The notes beneath the pieces are model-generated. The model saw only the letters and a program-made list of their open reading frames with translations. It had not been told where the DNA came from and did not search any database. This document shows positions 1 through 8,832 of a stretch of DNA of 38,272 bases, in pieces. Origin of the DNA: Alphaproteobacteria bacterium. Lineage in GTDB: Bacteria > Pseudomonadota > Alphaproteobacteria > JAEULC01. The translations under genes were made by a program, and so were the position numbers. The stretch lies in contig JAKLKW010000023.1 in assembly GCA_023150455.1 (NCBI GenBank), positions 1 through 38,272 on the forward strand, given 5' to 3'. Numbering within the stretch: position 1 is the first letter of the stretch; every line of letters starts with the position of its first letter.

Positions 1-1200
1 GCGGTTCCGGCCGACTCGTTCACGACGTCGCCCGCGCTGTCGACGTAGAAGGTATCGTTGCCCGTTCCGCCCGTCATCGTGTCGGCGCCGAGGCCGCCGA
101 ACAGCACGTCGTCGCCTCCGCCGCCGGACAGGACGTTGTCGCTCTCGTTGCCCGTGATCGAATTCGACAGTGCGTTGCCGGTTCCGGAGAGGGCGCCGGT
201 GCCCGCGGCCAGGACGAGGTGATCGACATTGTCGGGCATCGTGTAGCTGACCGATGAAACGACAGTGTCGGTGCCTTCGCTGGAGGCGGGCAACGGCAGG
301 ATCGGGTCCGCGGTCCTGCCCGAGACGATGGTGCGCCCGACTTCCGTGGTGCCTGCGAGATAGAGCGCCACCTGGGTGCCGCCGTTCTGGTACAGGATGT
401 CCTTGTCGCCGTCGCCGTCCAGGTCCGCAAGGCCGACCGTCCATCCCGCGGCGAAGGCGTGGTTCACGGCCGACGAGACCGTGCCGTTCTGCAGCAGCCA
501 GATCTGGTTGGCCGACGCGCTCGATGCCAGCACGTCCAGGTCGCCGTCCCCGTCGAGATCGGCCGTGCCCCTGATGGTCCAGCCCGCCGGTGGCGAGTAG
601 GCGGTTCCGGCCGACTCGTTCACGACGTCGCCCGCGCTGTCGACGTAGAAGGTATCGTTGCCCGTTCCGCCCGTCATCGTGTCGGCGCCGAGGCCGCCGG
701 ACAGCACGTCGTCGCCGCCGCCGCCGGACAGGACGTTGTCGCTCTCGTTGCCCGTGATCGAATTCGACAGTGCGTTGCCGGTTCCGGAGAGGGCGCCGGC
801 GCCCGCGGCCAGGACGAGGTTCTCGATACCGTCGGGCATCGTGTAGCTGACCGATGAAACGACGGTGTCGGTGCCTTCGTTGGAAGCCGGCAACGGCAGG
901 ATGGGGTCCGCGGTCCTGCCCGAGACGATGGTGCGCCCGACTTCCGCGGTGCCCGCGAGATAGAGCGCTACCTGGGTGCCGCCGTTCTGGTACAGGATGT
1001 CCTTGTCGCCATCGCCGTCCAGGTCCGCAAGGCCGACCGTCCATCCCGCGGCGAAGGCGTGGTTCACGGCCGACGAAATCGTGCCGTTCTGCAGCAGCCA
1101 GATCTGGTTGGCCGACGCGCTCGATACCAGCACGTCCAGGTCGCCGTCGAAGTCGATGTCCGCCGTGCCGTGGATCGTCCAGCCTGCCGGCACGCTGAAG
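1..1200. repeat. 600-bp tandem duplication inside the RTX protease gene
   Basis: Positions 1-600 and 601-1200 align without gaps at exactly 600-bp offset. They are about 94% identical by eye, and most differences lie in the last 60 bp of each copy. Each copy encodes 200 residues: an RTX stretch, a GNDTFYVDSAGD segment and two DGDGD-containing blocks. The high DNA identity, beyond protein conservation, implies a recent duplication or gene conversion. Confidence 0.95.
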
Positions 1201-3962
1201 GCGGCCGCACTAGCCTCGATCACACGATCGCCCGAGTCGTCCACGTAATACGTGTCGTCGCCCAGCCCGGCCAGCATCGTGTCGGCGCCCGCAAGACCGT
1301 CGAGCGTGTCGTTCCCGCCGGTGCCGGCCAGCACGTCCGCTCCCGCGGTGCCCGCCGCCGTCACCGCCCATGTCACGCTGCCGGACGCGAAGTCCGATAC
1401 GGAAAGCGACTTGTTGCCGGCCAGGGCGATCACGACGTCGGCCGTGCCGTCGCCGTTGGCATCGCCCTCGATCAACGTGAGATTGGACCCGGCGACGTAG
1501 GTCTGGCGCAGGGCGCCGGCGACCCCGTCGAGATTGGCGCTGCCGAGCCAGCGAAACGGGTCGTCGCCGCCCGCCAGCGTGTTGCCGTCTATCGCGACGA
1601 GATCGAGCTTGTCCGAACCGGGCGTGAAATCGGTGATCAGGTCGCGCGCTGCGGCGGTCGAATCGCCGTCGTCATAGACGAAGACGTCCGCCCCGCCATA
1701 GCCGGTCAGGGTGTCGCCGCCGCCGCCGCCGGTAAGGGTGTTGGCGGAGTTGTTGCCGGCGATCGCGTTCGCGAGGGCGTTGCCCGTGCCGATGAGGTTG
1801 CCGCTGCCGGAAAACAGGTTGAGGTTCTCGACATCGGTCGGCAGGGCATAGCTGATCGTCGCGTACACGGTGTCGATGCCGGAGTTGCCGGCCGGAAGCG
1901 GCAGGATCGGGTCCGCGGTCTTGCCCGAGACGATGGTGCGACCGAGTTCCGTGGTGCCCGAGAGATAGAGCGCCACCTGGGTGCCGCCGCTCTGGTACAG
2001 GATGTCCTTGTCGCCGTCGCCGTCCAGGTCGGCAACGCCTACGGTCCAGCCGCTGGCATATGGCAGGGCCGTCGCCGAGATCACACCCGCATTCTTCAGC
2101 AGCCAGATGTAGTTGGCCGTGCTGCTGCTGACCAGGACATCGAGCTCGCCATCGCCGTTGAAATCGGCAGTGCCCGTGATCGCATAGCCGGCCGGCGGCG
2201 TGAACGGCGCCGACGGTTCCTCGACAACCGCGTCGCCTGCGTTGTCCACGAAGTAGAAATCGTTGCCGCCTCCGCCCTCCATCACGTCGGCGCCCGAACC
2301 GCCGTTCAGGCTGTTGCTGCCGCTGTTGCCGATCAGCGTGTCGTTGGCCTCGTAGCCGGCCGCGTTGATGTCGGCGCCGCCGACCAGCATCAGGGCCTCG
2401 ATGTTCGACCTGATGCCGACCGAGACGGCGGACAGCATGATATCCGTTCCGCCGCCAACGTTCTCGATGATGGCGCCGACGGAGTCGTTCAAAACGAACG
2501 TATCGTTCCCCGTGCCGCCGATCAGCGTATCCAGTCCGCCGCCGGAGACGATCAGGTCGTCGCCGTTGCCGCCGTCGATCGTGTCGGCGGCGCTGGACCC
2601 GTACAGCGTGTCGTTGCCGTCAAGCCCCGACATCACGGACTTCCTGACGGCCGTCAGCGTGTCGGCGCCGGCGGTGCCGACCAGGGTGCTGGCGACGTCC
2701 AGCGCCAGGATCGCCTGGCCGAGCGCCGCGACGTCCGCCCGCTTGTAGTACGTGTTCGTATTGGCGACGTTGTCGTTCTCGTTGTCGCCGTCATAGATCA
2801 TCGTGCCGGAAGACTTGAGCAGCGAGGTGAACTCGGCGACGGTCAGCTTGCGGCCGATCGTCTGCACCGCCAGCTCCTGCGCCAGCGCGGCGATGCCGGC
2901 GATCTGCGGCGTCGCCTGGCTGGTGCCGTGCATCGTCACCGTGCTGCTGCCCGAGGCGCCCGCACCGGTGATCGGCGCGCCCGGCGCGAAGATGTCGACC
3001 AGCGTCGTGGAGCGCTGGCTGAACGGCGTGATCTGGTCAGCCGTGGTCGAGTAGGCGATGGCGCCGCTGCCGTAGGACCAGCCGCCGCTGTTGCCGTCAT
3101 AAACCGCGCCGACGCCGATCACGTTCGGGTCGGCGGCGATGTCGCTGGCGCCCTGCGTCTGGTACGAGTAGTAGCTATTGCCTGCGGCGGCGACGGTGAC
3201 GATCCCCTGGTTCGCCAGCGCCTGGAACTCGTTGCCGAGATACCAGTGCGTGCTCGCCGTCGTGTAGTTGACGCCGGAGCCGAGCGACAGGTTGACGCTG
3301 ACGACGTTGTACGCGGCGCCGTTGTTGATCACCCATTGCAGTGCTTCTTCGATGTCGGAGTACCAAGCGCCGCCGCCGCCGTCGGGAAAGACCTTGAGCG
3401 CGATGATGTTGGCGCCCGGCGCCACGCCGATCGACCCCGCGGCGATGCTGGCGACGTTCGAGCCATGGCCGCCATAGTCCGTCGCGTCGGCGTCGTTGCT
3501 GCCGTAGAAGTCGTAGGAATAGGCGATGTGGCCGCTGAAATACGGGTGGCTGTAGTTGATGCCCGTGTCGATGATCACCACGCTGTAGCCGGAGCCGTCG
3601 ATGCCGGCGAAGCGCGAATCGGCGCGGAACGCATTGAGGTTCAGCACGGCGTCGGACTGCGCGTCCTGCGGCAGCAGGTCCGTGCCGGGCTCGACGTAGA
3701 GATAGGCCTGCTGGTCCTCCGCCGCGAGGTCGCGCGCGGCCGTTTCCGTTGTGCGGGTGTCCGGCGCGTCAGGGGCGGGCGTCGCACCGGCATCTTGGTC
3801 GGCCGGGAACGCAGGCTGCCTGTCGGCGGGGCTTGCCACCGCCTCGTCGGATACCGGCAGCAGGCCGTAGCTGAACGAGAAGTCGATTGCGCTGACGAAC
3901 CCGCCGCTCGCCTCGTCGGTCTCGTCCACGCCCGGCTCGGCGCGGTCGGGATTGATCGCCAT
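1..3962 (-). CDS. RTX/VCBS-repeat subtilisin-like serine protease (3' end off the window)
   Basis: The reading frame stays open from ATG at 3962 to the left edge, about 1320 codons, so the C-terminus is missing. Residues about 115-365 form a peptidase S8 domain. The catalytic Asp132 (in IIDTG), His166 (in GGHGS) and Ser348 (in HGTSQATP) are all visible, as is an oxyanion-type AAAGNS. After this come RTX-like calcium-binding motifs (GGxGxDxL, GNDTF) alternating with DGDGD-rich VCBS/FG-GAP-type segments. No N-terminal signal peptide is seen, which fits RTX proteins exported by a type I system through a C-terminal signal; that signal would lie off the window. The likely role is an extracellular, calcium-stabilised protease or adhesin-like exoenzyme. 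No transporter genes are nearby. Family assignment is firm; substrate is unknown. Confidence 0.92.
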   Translation of the reverse strand, partial: MAINPDRAEPGVDETDEASGGFVSAIDFSFSYGLLPVSDEAVASPADRQPAFPADQDAGATPAPDAPDTRTTETAARDLAAEDQQAYLYVEPGTDLLPQDAQSDAVLNLNAFRADSRFAGIDGSGYSVVIIDTGINYSHPYFSGHIAYSYDFYGSNDADATDYGGHGSNVASIAAGSIGVAPGANIIALKVFPDGGGGAWYSDIEEALQWVINNGAAYNVVSVNLSLGSGVNYTTASTHWYLGNEFQALANQGIVTVAAAGNSYYSYQTQGASDIAADPNVIGVGAVYDGNSGGWSYGSGAIAYSTTADQITPFSQRSTTLVDIFAPGAPITGAGASGSSTVTMHGTSQATPQIAGIAALAQELAVQTIGRKLTVAEFTSLLKSSGTMIYDGDNENDNVANTNTYYKRADVAALGQAILALDVASTLVGTAGADTLTAVRKSVMSGLDGNDTLYGSSAADTIDGGNGDDLIVSGGGLDTLIGGTGNDTFVLNDSVGAIIENVGGGTDIMLSAVSVGIRSNIEALMLVGGADINAAGYEANDTLIGNSGSNSLNGGSGADVMEGGGGNDFYFVDNAGDAVVEEPSAPFTPPAGYAITGTADFNGDGELDVLVSSSTANYIWLLKNAGVISATALPYASGWTVGVADLDGDGDKDILYQSGGTQVALYLSGTTELGRTIVSGKTADPILPLPAGNSGIDTVYATISYALPTDVENLNLFSGSGNLIGTGNALANAIAGNNSANTLTGGGGGDTLTGYGGADVFVYDDGDSTAAARDLITDFTPGSDKLDLVAIDGNTLAGGDDPFRWLGSANLDGVAGALRQTYVAGSNLTLIEGDANGDGTADVVIALAGNKSLSVSDFASGSVTWAVTAAGTAGADVLAGTGGNDTLDGLAGADTMLAGLGDDTYYVDDSGDRVIEASAAAFSVPAGWTIHGTADIDFDGDLDVLVSSASANQIWLLQNGTISSAVNHAFAAGWTVGLADLDGDGDKDILYQNGGTQVALYLAGTAEVGRTIVSGRTADPILPLPASNEGTDTVVSSVSYTMPDGIENLVLAAGAGALSGTGNALSNSITGNESDNVLSGGGGDDVLSGGLGADTMTGGTGNDTFYVDSAGDVVNESAGTAYSPPAGWTIRGTADLDGDGDLDVLASSASANQIWLLQNGTVSSAVNHAFAAGWTVGLADLDGDGDKDILYQNGGTQVALYLAGTTEVGRTIVSGRTADPILPLPASSEGTDTVVSSVSYTMPDNVDHLVLAAGTGALSGTGNALSNSITGNESDNVLSGGGGDDVLFGGLGADTMTGGTGNDTFYVDSAGDVVNESAGT
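1710..2230. repeat. Diverged third copy of the RTX/VCBS repeat unit
   Basis: This stretch encodes the same module order as the 600-bp repeats: GTADFNGDG, then GVADLDGDGDKDILYQ, then GRTIVSGKTADPILPLP, then the GTGNALANAI segment. Its DNA is clearly more diverged than the 1-600/601-1200 pair. It is an older duplication of the same module. Boundaries are approximate. Confidence 0.75.
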
Positions 3963-4683
3963 GGCCGGTCAGCTCATCCGTTTCCAGGGCTTCGCGCGAC
4001 GACGATACAAAGGCCCCGGAGGCACCGCATCGGTCCCTGTCACGAGGCGGTACGACCCTTTAGGGGCGGCCATCGTTCGCCTGAACCCCGGTCCGTCCAA
4101 TGTCGCGTTGCAGACCATAATCCTACTTTTGCAACCGATTATAGCGGGCGGTCTGCGGTGCGTACATGCTGGCGGAGAGGGATTGCAGATTCGTTAACGG
4201 CGCGCCGCGCCCGCCACAGCCGAGAGACGTCGAACCGCTGGGCATTGCGCCCGGCGAAGAGGCTTGCAGGAGGTACCGGCGCACGGTATTCGAGACCCGA
4301 GCGCACTGGGGTCGTGGGGCGTCCTGCATGATCGAGATTCTGGCGATTGTCCTCGCAATTCTGCTCGCACCGTTCGTTGTTACCGGATTGATCATCGAGG
4401 CCCTGGTGTTGTGCATCCGTGTCAGCGAATGGGTCTATGAATGAGCGCGTGCGGCGAAATCGGGCCGGTATCGGTCCTGTCCGAAGCGGCCGCGACCGGA
4501 TAACGACTCGAGGCGCCGTCTTCGCGGACGACCTGCCGGCCCCTCGCGCCAATGGCGGGCGCCCCGGCGCTACGTATAGGATGGGTCGGTCCGCCGGCGG
4601 CCGGCTTGGGGACCATATGGTCTGCCCGCGCACGGGCAGGCGCCACCGGCCGGATGCGAACGACGTGATGGAGGAGGTCTAGA
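3963..4683. other. Intergenic region between divergent protease and aminotransferase genes
   Basis: This 721-bp stretch separates the leftward protease gene from the rightward aminotransferase gene and should hold both promoters. An AT-richer patch at about 4108-4146 includes a TATAAT-like hexamer on the minus strand (within 4138-4145), but no convincing -35 partner was found. A possible 38-codon ORF at 4328-4444 is listed separately. Nothing else is recognisable. Confidence 0.5.
4328..4444 (+). CDS. Possible 38-residue single-span membrane peptide
   Basis: ATG at 4328 opens a 38-codon frame. Its product begins MIEILAIVLAILLAPFVV and is almost wholly hydrophobic up to a short charged tail (RVSEWVYE), as expected for a small inner-membrane peptide. 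The upstream GGGGCG is only a weak ribosome-binding site. It lies 239 bp before the aminotransferase gene on the same strand. No family is recognised, and a chance ORF cannot be excluded. Confidence 0.25.
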   Translation: MIEILAIVLAILLAPFVVTGLIIEALVLCIRVSEWVYE

Positions 4684-5859
4684 GTGTCCGACCGTACGGC
4701 GCGGCTTGGCGCATCAGGGCCGCCGACGATCCCCTTCGTCGATCTGCAGGCGCAGCGTCGCCGGCTTGGCGATCGCGTCGAGCAGGCCGTGCGACGGGTG
4801 TGCGAGCACGGCGCCTTCATCATGGGCCGCGAAGTGGCGATGTTCGAACGCCAGCTCGCGGAATTCTGCGGTGTCCGTCATGTGCTGTCCTGCGCGAACG
4901 GCACCGACGCGCTGGTGATCGGCCTGGCGGCGAAGAATGTCGGCCCGGGCGACGCGGTGCTGTGCCCCAGCTTCACGTTCGCCGCGTCGGCGGAAGCGAT
5001 CGCCCGCGTGCAGGCGGCCCCCGTGTTCGTGGACGTGCTCGAGGACACGTTCAACGTCGATGCGCGCGGCATCGAGCACGGACTCCGCGCCGCGCGCGCC
5101 GCGCGGCTGCGCCCGGTCGGCATCCTCGCCGTCGACCTGTTCGGACAGCCCGCCGACTACGAGGCCGTCCGGCAGGTCGCCGCCGCCAATGGGCTGTGGA
5201 TCATGGCCGACGCAGCGCAGAGCTTCGGCGCGCGCTACGGCAACCGCCGGGTAGGCCAGATCACCGAGATCGCGACAACGAGCTTCTATCCCTCCAAGCC
5301 GCTCGGCTGCTACGGCGACGGCGGCGCCCTCCTGACCGACGACGAGGCGACCGCGGCGGTGGTCGACTCGCTGCGCGTGCACGGCCAGGGCGCGCACAAG
5401 TACGAGAACGTCCGGATCGGCTACAACAGCCGGCTCGACACGATCCAGGCCGCCATCCTGGTCGAGAAGCTCGCGATCCTGCCCGAGGAGATCGAGAGGC
5501 GTCAGGTGGTCGCCGACCGCTACACGCGCGCCCTGCGCGATGTCGTCGAGACGCCCCGCGTCATTCCGCAGGCGACGTCGGTGTGGGCGCAGTACACGAT
5601 CCGCGTGAAAGGCGGCCGGCGAGACACCATCGCGTCCCTGCTGAACGCGGCGGGGGTGCCGACCGCCATCCACTATCCCGTGCCGTTGCATCGCCAGGAG
5701 GCATACAGGCATTTCCCGCGCGCCGAGGGCGGATTGGCGGTTTCGGAGAGTTTGGCGAAGGAAGTGCTGAGCCTGCCGATCCACGCCTACCTGGACGAGC
5801 CTACGCAGGAATACATCATCGCCGAAACGCGGAAGGCGGTCGCCGCAGTACGGCGGTGA
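4684..5859 (+). CDS. DegT/DnrJ/EryC1-family PLP-dependent sugar aminotransferase
   Basis: The 391-residue product has the family layout. FVDLQAQ is near the start, CANGTDAL at 70-77 and PSFTFAASAEA at 95-105. Asp176 in DAAQSFG would contact the PLP pyridine nitrogen, and Lys205 in SFYPSKPLG is the expected Schiff-base lysine. These enzymes transaminate nucleotide-linked keto-sugars for O-antigen, capsule or protein-glycan precursors. The GTG start at 4684 is preceded by GGAGGAGG at good spacing, so I prefer it to internal ATGs. It opens a glycan-related neighbourhood, but nothing in the sequence fixes the sugar substrate. The gene stands alone, with 290 bp before the next one. Confidence 0.93.
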   Translation: MSDRTARLGASGPPTIPFVDLQAQRRRLGDRVEQAVRRVCEHGAFIMGREVAMFERQLAEFCGVRHVLSCANGTDALVIGLAAKNVGPGDAVLCPSFTFAASAEAIARVQAAPVFVDVLEDTFNVDARGIEHGLRAARAARLRPVGILAVDLFGQPADYEAVRQVAAANGLWIMADAAQSFGARYGNRRVGQITEIATTSFYPSKPLGCYGDGGALLTDDEATAAVVDSLRVHGQGAHKYENVRIGYNSRLDTIQAAILVEKLAILPEEIERRQVVADRYTRALRDVVETPRVIPQATSVWAQYTIRVKGGRRDTIASLLNAAGVPTAIHYPVPLHRQEAYRHFPRAEGGLAVSESLAKEVLSLPIHAYLDEPTQEYIIAETRKAVAAVRR

Positions 5860-6149
5860 TGCTTCCGGGGAAGCGCTGGCGCCGGGGACCATGTCGCGAG
5901 CGCGCGAACGGGGCTAGGGCTCCTCGACACAGGCCCGACAGGCGGCAAACACTTCGTTGGCGCCCGGATAGAACTGCTGCTCCAGCTTGCTGCTCGTCGG
6001 AACCGCGCTTTGCGGCCATGCGCCGCGCCGCTGGCGATGGCCGAAGACCGCATGCGGTGCGGGCCATACGGCAGGCATTTCTTCCGGGCAAGGTGAATTT
6101 GCTGTATGCGGGATCGTTTGCGATGCGCAGGAAGCTCGACGGAGGGGAC
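5860..6149. other. Intergenic region, no gene recognised
   Basis: This gap lies between the aminotransferase and the membrane-protein gene. Short frames on the minus strand cross it, but none has a plausible start or a recognisable product. The last 20 bp include GGAGGGG, the ribosome-binding site for the gene starting at 6150. Confidence 0.5.
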
Positions 6150-7790
6150 ATGCCGGCAAGCTCCGGGACAGAGACACAAGGCCGCCCCGTGCTCAGGCGC
6201 GTCTTGGTGGTTGCCGTCTTCGTCTTCCTGTTCGACACGTTCCGCGTGGGTATCGTACGCGATGTCCACGACGTGCTCGGCCCGCACGGCTGGGGACGCG
6301 CAAACTTCGCGATCGGCGCCGCGATCACGGAACTCGCCCACGGGGTTTCCGGCCATGCCATTTCGAACGTGGTCGAGGCAACCCTGATCGAGAACGGCCT
6401 CACCAATCACGCACCGACGCTCGCCCGCCTTGGCGTCAAGTTCCCGGACAACCTGCGCAACGCGCAGTTGATCGACAATGCGATCAAGAAGGCGGTCGCC
6501 GCCGAGGGCGCCGCCGGCACCTTGCGGGGGGCCGGCGGCGACGATCTCGGCTTCGCCGACTTCGCCAAGATCGGCTTCTTCCTGTTCGGCTATCAACTGA
6601 TCGCGCTGTATCTCCTGTTCTTCCTGATCCAGGGCGCGTCGGTGGCGGTTTTTGCCGCCGTCTTTCGCGACCGGCCCTTGGCGGTTTGCGTCCTCCTCGT
6701 CCTCGTGCTGGCGCAGTGGGCTGTGTTCCGATCCGTCCTGCTAGATGAACGCTATATGGGCGCGGCCTCCGATCCCAGGTTCCTCAGCATCCTCGCCATG
6801 ATTCCCGGACTGCACCTGGCGTTCGTGCTGACGGAGGGGTTGCGGCCAACGTCGTGGAATATCGCGGCGATCGCGTTGCAGGCTTGCATCGTCGCGTTCA
6901 TCGTGCTGATCAGAGCCTCCGCCGTCTGGGTTCCGTTCGGCCTTGCGCTTCTCGGCATCGCCTTGCTGGTCTCGACCGGACGGCGGGCGCCGCTGCTTCG
7001 ACGGTGCGGCCGGCTGTGGTCCCTGGGCATTCTCCTAGCTTGCCTTGTCTTGCAGCAGGCCTGGCTGCTGGCCACCCTTCATCCCGTCTACAAGGAGAAG
7101 AAGGAACTGACGCACCACGTCGTCTGGCATAGCTTCTTCTTCGCATTGGCCTTAAACCCGGATTGGAACACGAAATACGCCGCGCAATTCGATCACGCCT
7201 CTTTCGACGAGGTACCGCCCACGGCGGCGAAGAAATATCTCCTTCGTCACCCGCCGGCAGATCCCGACCAGGTCTACCTGACGCCGGATCGGCAATATTT
7301 GAAAACGCAAGCGCTCGAGACGTACACGCGCAAGGCCTTCGTCGAGTTCCTGTTCGCCGATCCCACATTCGTCGCGGACACGTTCCTGTACTACAATCCG
7401 AGCAGATTCCTGCGTTCGCTCGCCGAACTCACCCGGCCAACGTTGGCGACGGGGGCCATTCTCGCAGGCATGGCGCTCGCCATCGCCATGATCGGGGCGA
7501 CGCTCGCCACGCACCCCGCCCTTTTCCGCAGCTTCGTGGCGGCGACCGCGCTGCTCGTAGCCGCGCTGGCGCTGTCGAGCGCTCCCATCGTGTTGACGGC
7601 GCCCAGCACTCACGTGATGACCGATCCGTTCACACTGTTGATCGCCGTGCTGGTCGGGCTTGGGGCCTGCGGGGCGGCGATTGTCTTCCCGCGCCTGCAG
7701 CATGCCCATGCGGGGCAGGCCCGCGGCGCCGCGAGGAACACCGCTGCGGCCGAATCGGAAGAGCCACCCATGCGCGGCACATCCCCATGA
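6150..7790 (+). CDS. Polytopic membrane protein of unknown family
   Basis: The predicted product has 546 residues. I chose ATG 6150 because GGAGGGG sits just upstream; an earlier ATG at 6123 is possible. A first hydrophobic segment (VLVVAVFVFLF) near residue 20 is followed by a hydrophilic stretch, several strong transmembrane segments between about 140 and 320, a soluble loop of about 100 residues rich in charged and aromatic residues (KEKKELTHHVVWHS onward), then two or three C-terminal spans. This resembles the shape of membrane glycosyltransferases or polymerases, but no diagnostic motif was seen. It overlaps the next methyltransferase gene by 4 bp (ATGA), so the two are translationally coupled. 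A glycan- or lipid-modification role is inferred only from neighbours. Confidence 0.8.
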   Translation: MPASSGTETQGRPVLRRVLVVAVFVFLFDTFRVGIVRDVHDVLGPHGWGRANFAIGAAITELAHGVSGHAISNVVEATLIENGLTNHAPTLARLGVKFPDNLRNAQLIDNAIKKAVAAEGAAGTLRGAGGDDLGFADFAKIGFFLFGYQLIALYLLFFLIQGASVAVFAAVFRDRPLAVCVLLVLVLAQWAVFRSVLLDERYMGAASDPRFLSILAMIPGLHLAFVLTEGLRPTSWNIAAIALQACIVAFIVLIRASAVWVPFGLALLGIALLVSTGRRAPLLRRCGRLWSLGILLACLVLQQAWLLATLHPVYKEKKELTHHVVWHSFFFALALNPDWNTKYAAQFDHASFDEVPPTAAKKYLLRHPPADPDQVYLTPDRQYLKTQALETYTRKAFVEFLFADPTFVADTFLYYNPSRFLRSLAELTRPTLATGAILAGMALAIAMIGATLATHPALFRSFVAATALLVAALALSSAPIVLTAPSTHVMTDPFTLLIAVLVGLGACGAAIVFPRLQHAHAGQARGAARNTAAAESEEPPMRGTSP

Positions 7791-8791
7791 GACGAGATAC
7801 GTTGCGCTACCTGAGATGCCCCGAGAGCGGGCGCAGCCTGGTGGCCGAGCCGTTCATTCTGGCGGGCGACGAGATCGTCGATGGGCGCCTGATCGAGCCC
7901 GAATCGGGAAATTGGTATCGCATCGAGGAAGAGATCGCCGATCTGGTCGCGGCGCCATTCCGCGACCGTGAACGGCTCGACGCGTTTTGCGCCAAACACC
8001 GGCTGACGGCGGGCCCCGTGCCCACACGGGGAAAGCTCGTCGACGGCAACACCGCCAGACAGCTCAAGTTCTTCGCGGACTACAGCGAAGGATATGAGAG
8101 AGACGTTGTCCAGAGCCCCTTCTACGACGTACTCGACCGCGTGACGATCGAACAATGGCTCGACGCGAAAGTTGCGAAGGATGCGACGGTTCTTGAAGTC
8201 GGCTGTGGCTCCGGACATCAGACGCTGCATATTCTCCGCCAAGAGAAGCACGTCATCGGAATCGATCTGTCGGAAGACATGCTCCGCATCGCGCAACGCA
8301 AGGTGCGTGCGGCCAAGCCGCCCGGCCATGCCGATTTCATCGTCGGAAAAGCGGAGCAGCTCCCGCTCGGCGAGGGACTATTCGACGCGGCGGTGATCTT
8401 CGGAAGCCTGCATCACATAACGGATCCCGGCGCCGCCGTGCGAGAGGTATCCAGGATCCTCAAGCCGGGTGCGGGTTTTTACATGCTCGAGCCGCACAAG
8501 AGCCCGGTCCGCTTCGTCTTCGACTGGACGATGCGTCTCTTTCCGCTCTGGCAGGAGGAAGCGAACGACGATCCGCTCATCGACGCACCGCAGTTCACCG
8601 CGTGGCTGAGATCGGCCGGCCTCGATGGCGCGATCCGCTACTCGACCTACCTCCCGCCGCACCTGTTCTACGTCGTCAAGCGGCGCAAGGGCGACCTGCT
8701 GCTGAGGGCGACCGATCGCCTCTTCGGCGCGATTCCCGGAATCCGCCGGCTGGCGGGAGTCATCATCGCAGAAGGCGAAAAGCCTCGCTGA
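7787..8791 (+). CDS. SAM-dependent class I methyltransferase with N-terminal Trm112-like segment
   Basis: This 334-residue protein starts at an ATG overlapping the previous stop codon (ATGA). The N-terminus (LRYLRCPESGRSL ... GNWYRIEEEIADLV) resembles a Trm112-type domain that has lost most of its zinc cysteines. A Rossmann methyltransferase core follows, with the SAM-binding motif VLEVGCGSGH near residue 140, the acidic IGIDLSEDML strand and FGSLHHI as post-motif. Methyltransferases of this layout often modify small molecules, lipids or sugars in surface-polymer clusters. Coupling to the unknown membrane protein suggests a shared substrate, but the methyl acceptor is unknown. Confidence 0.88.
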   Translation: MRRDTLRYLRCPESGRSLVAEPFILAGDEIVDGRLIEPESGNWYRIEEEIADLVAAPFRDRERLDAFCAKHRLTAGPVPTRGKLVDGNTARQLKFFADYSEGYERDVVQSPFYDVLDRVTIEQWLDAKVAKDATVLEVGCGSGHQTLHILRQEKHVIGIDLSEDMLRIAQRKVRAAKPPGHADFIVGKAEQLPLGEGLFDAAVIFGSLHHITDPGAAVREVSRILKPGAGFYMLEPHKSPVRFVFDWTMRLFPLWQEEANDDPLIDAPQFTAWLRSAGLDGAIRYSTYLPPHLFYVVKRRKGDLLLRATDRLFGAIPGIRRLAGVIIAEGEKPR

Positions 8792-8811
8792 GCGCAGGCG
8801 GTAGCCGAAGG

Positions 8812-8832
8812 AAACGCCGGAGGGCGGTGTTT
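8812..8832. terminator. Candidate bidirectional hairpin terminator between convergent genes
   Basis: AAACGCC (8812-8818) and GGTGTTT (8826-8832) form a 7-bp stem with one G-T pair and a 7-nt loop, in the 39-bp gap between two convergent genes. It overlaps the stop codon of the minus-strand gene. The A/T ends of the stem give a short U-run in both directions. The stem is weak, so confidence is limited. Confidence 0.35.

Noticed and set aside
1-1200. CRISPR or satellite array
   Set aside because: The repeat is 600 bp, in frame and coding for RTX/VCBS modules, with no short direct repeats and spacers.
1059-4331. Long open frame of more than 1000 codons on the + strand
   Set aside because: It is antisense to the subtilase/RTX gene, whose catalytic motifs and repeats are unmistakable. 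The + frame is Arg/Ala/Val-rich low-complexity without motifs, a GC-bias shadow.
5914-6177. Minus-strand frame ending KLEQQFYPGANEVFAACRACVEEP
   Set aside because: The tail looks protein-like, but the rest does not, there is no ribosome-binding site, and its upstream half overlaps the start of the membrane-protein gene.
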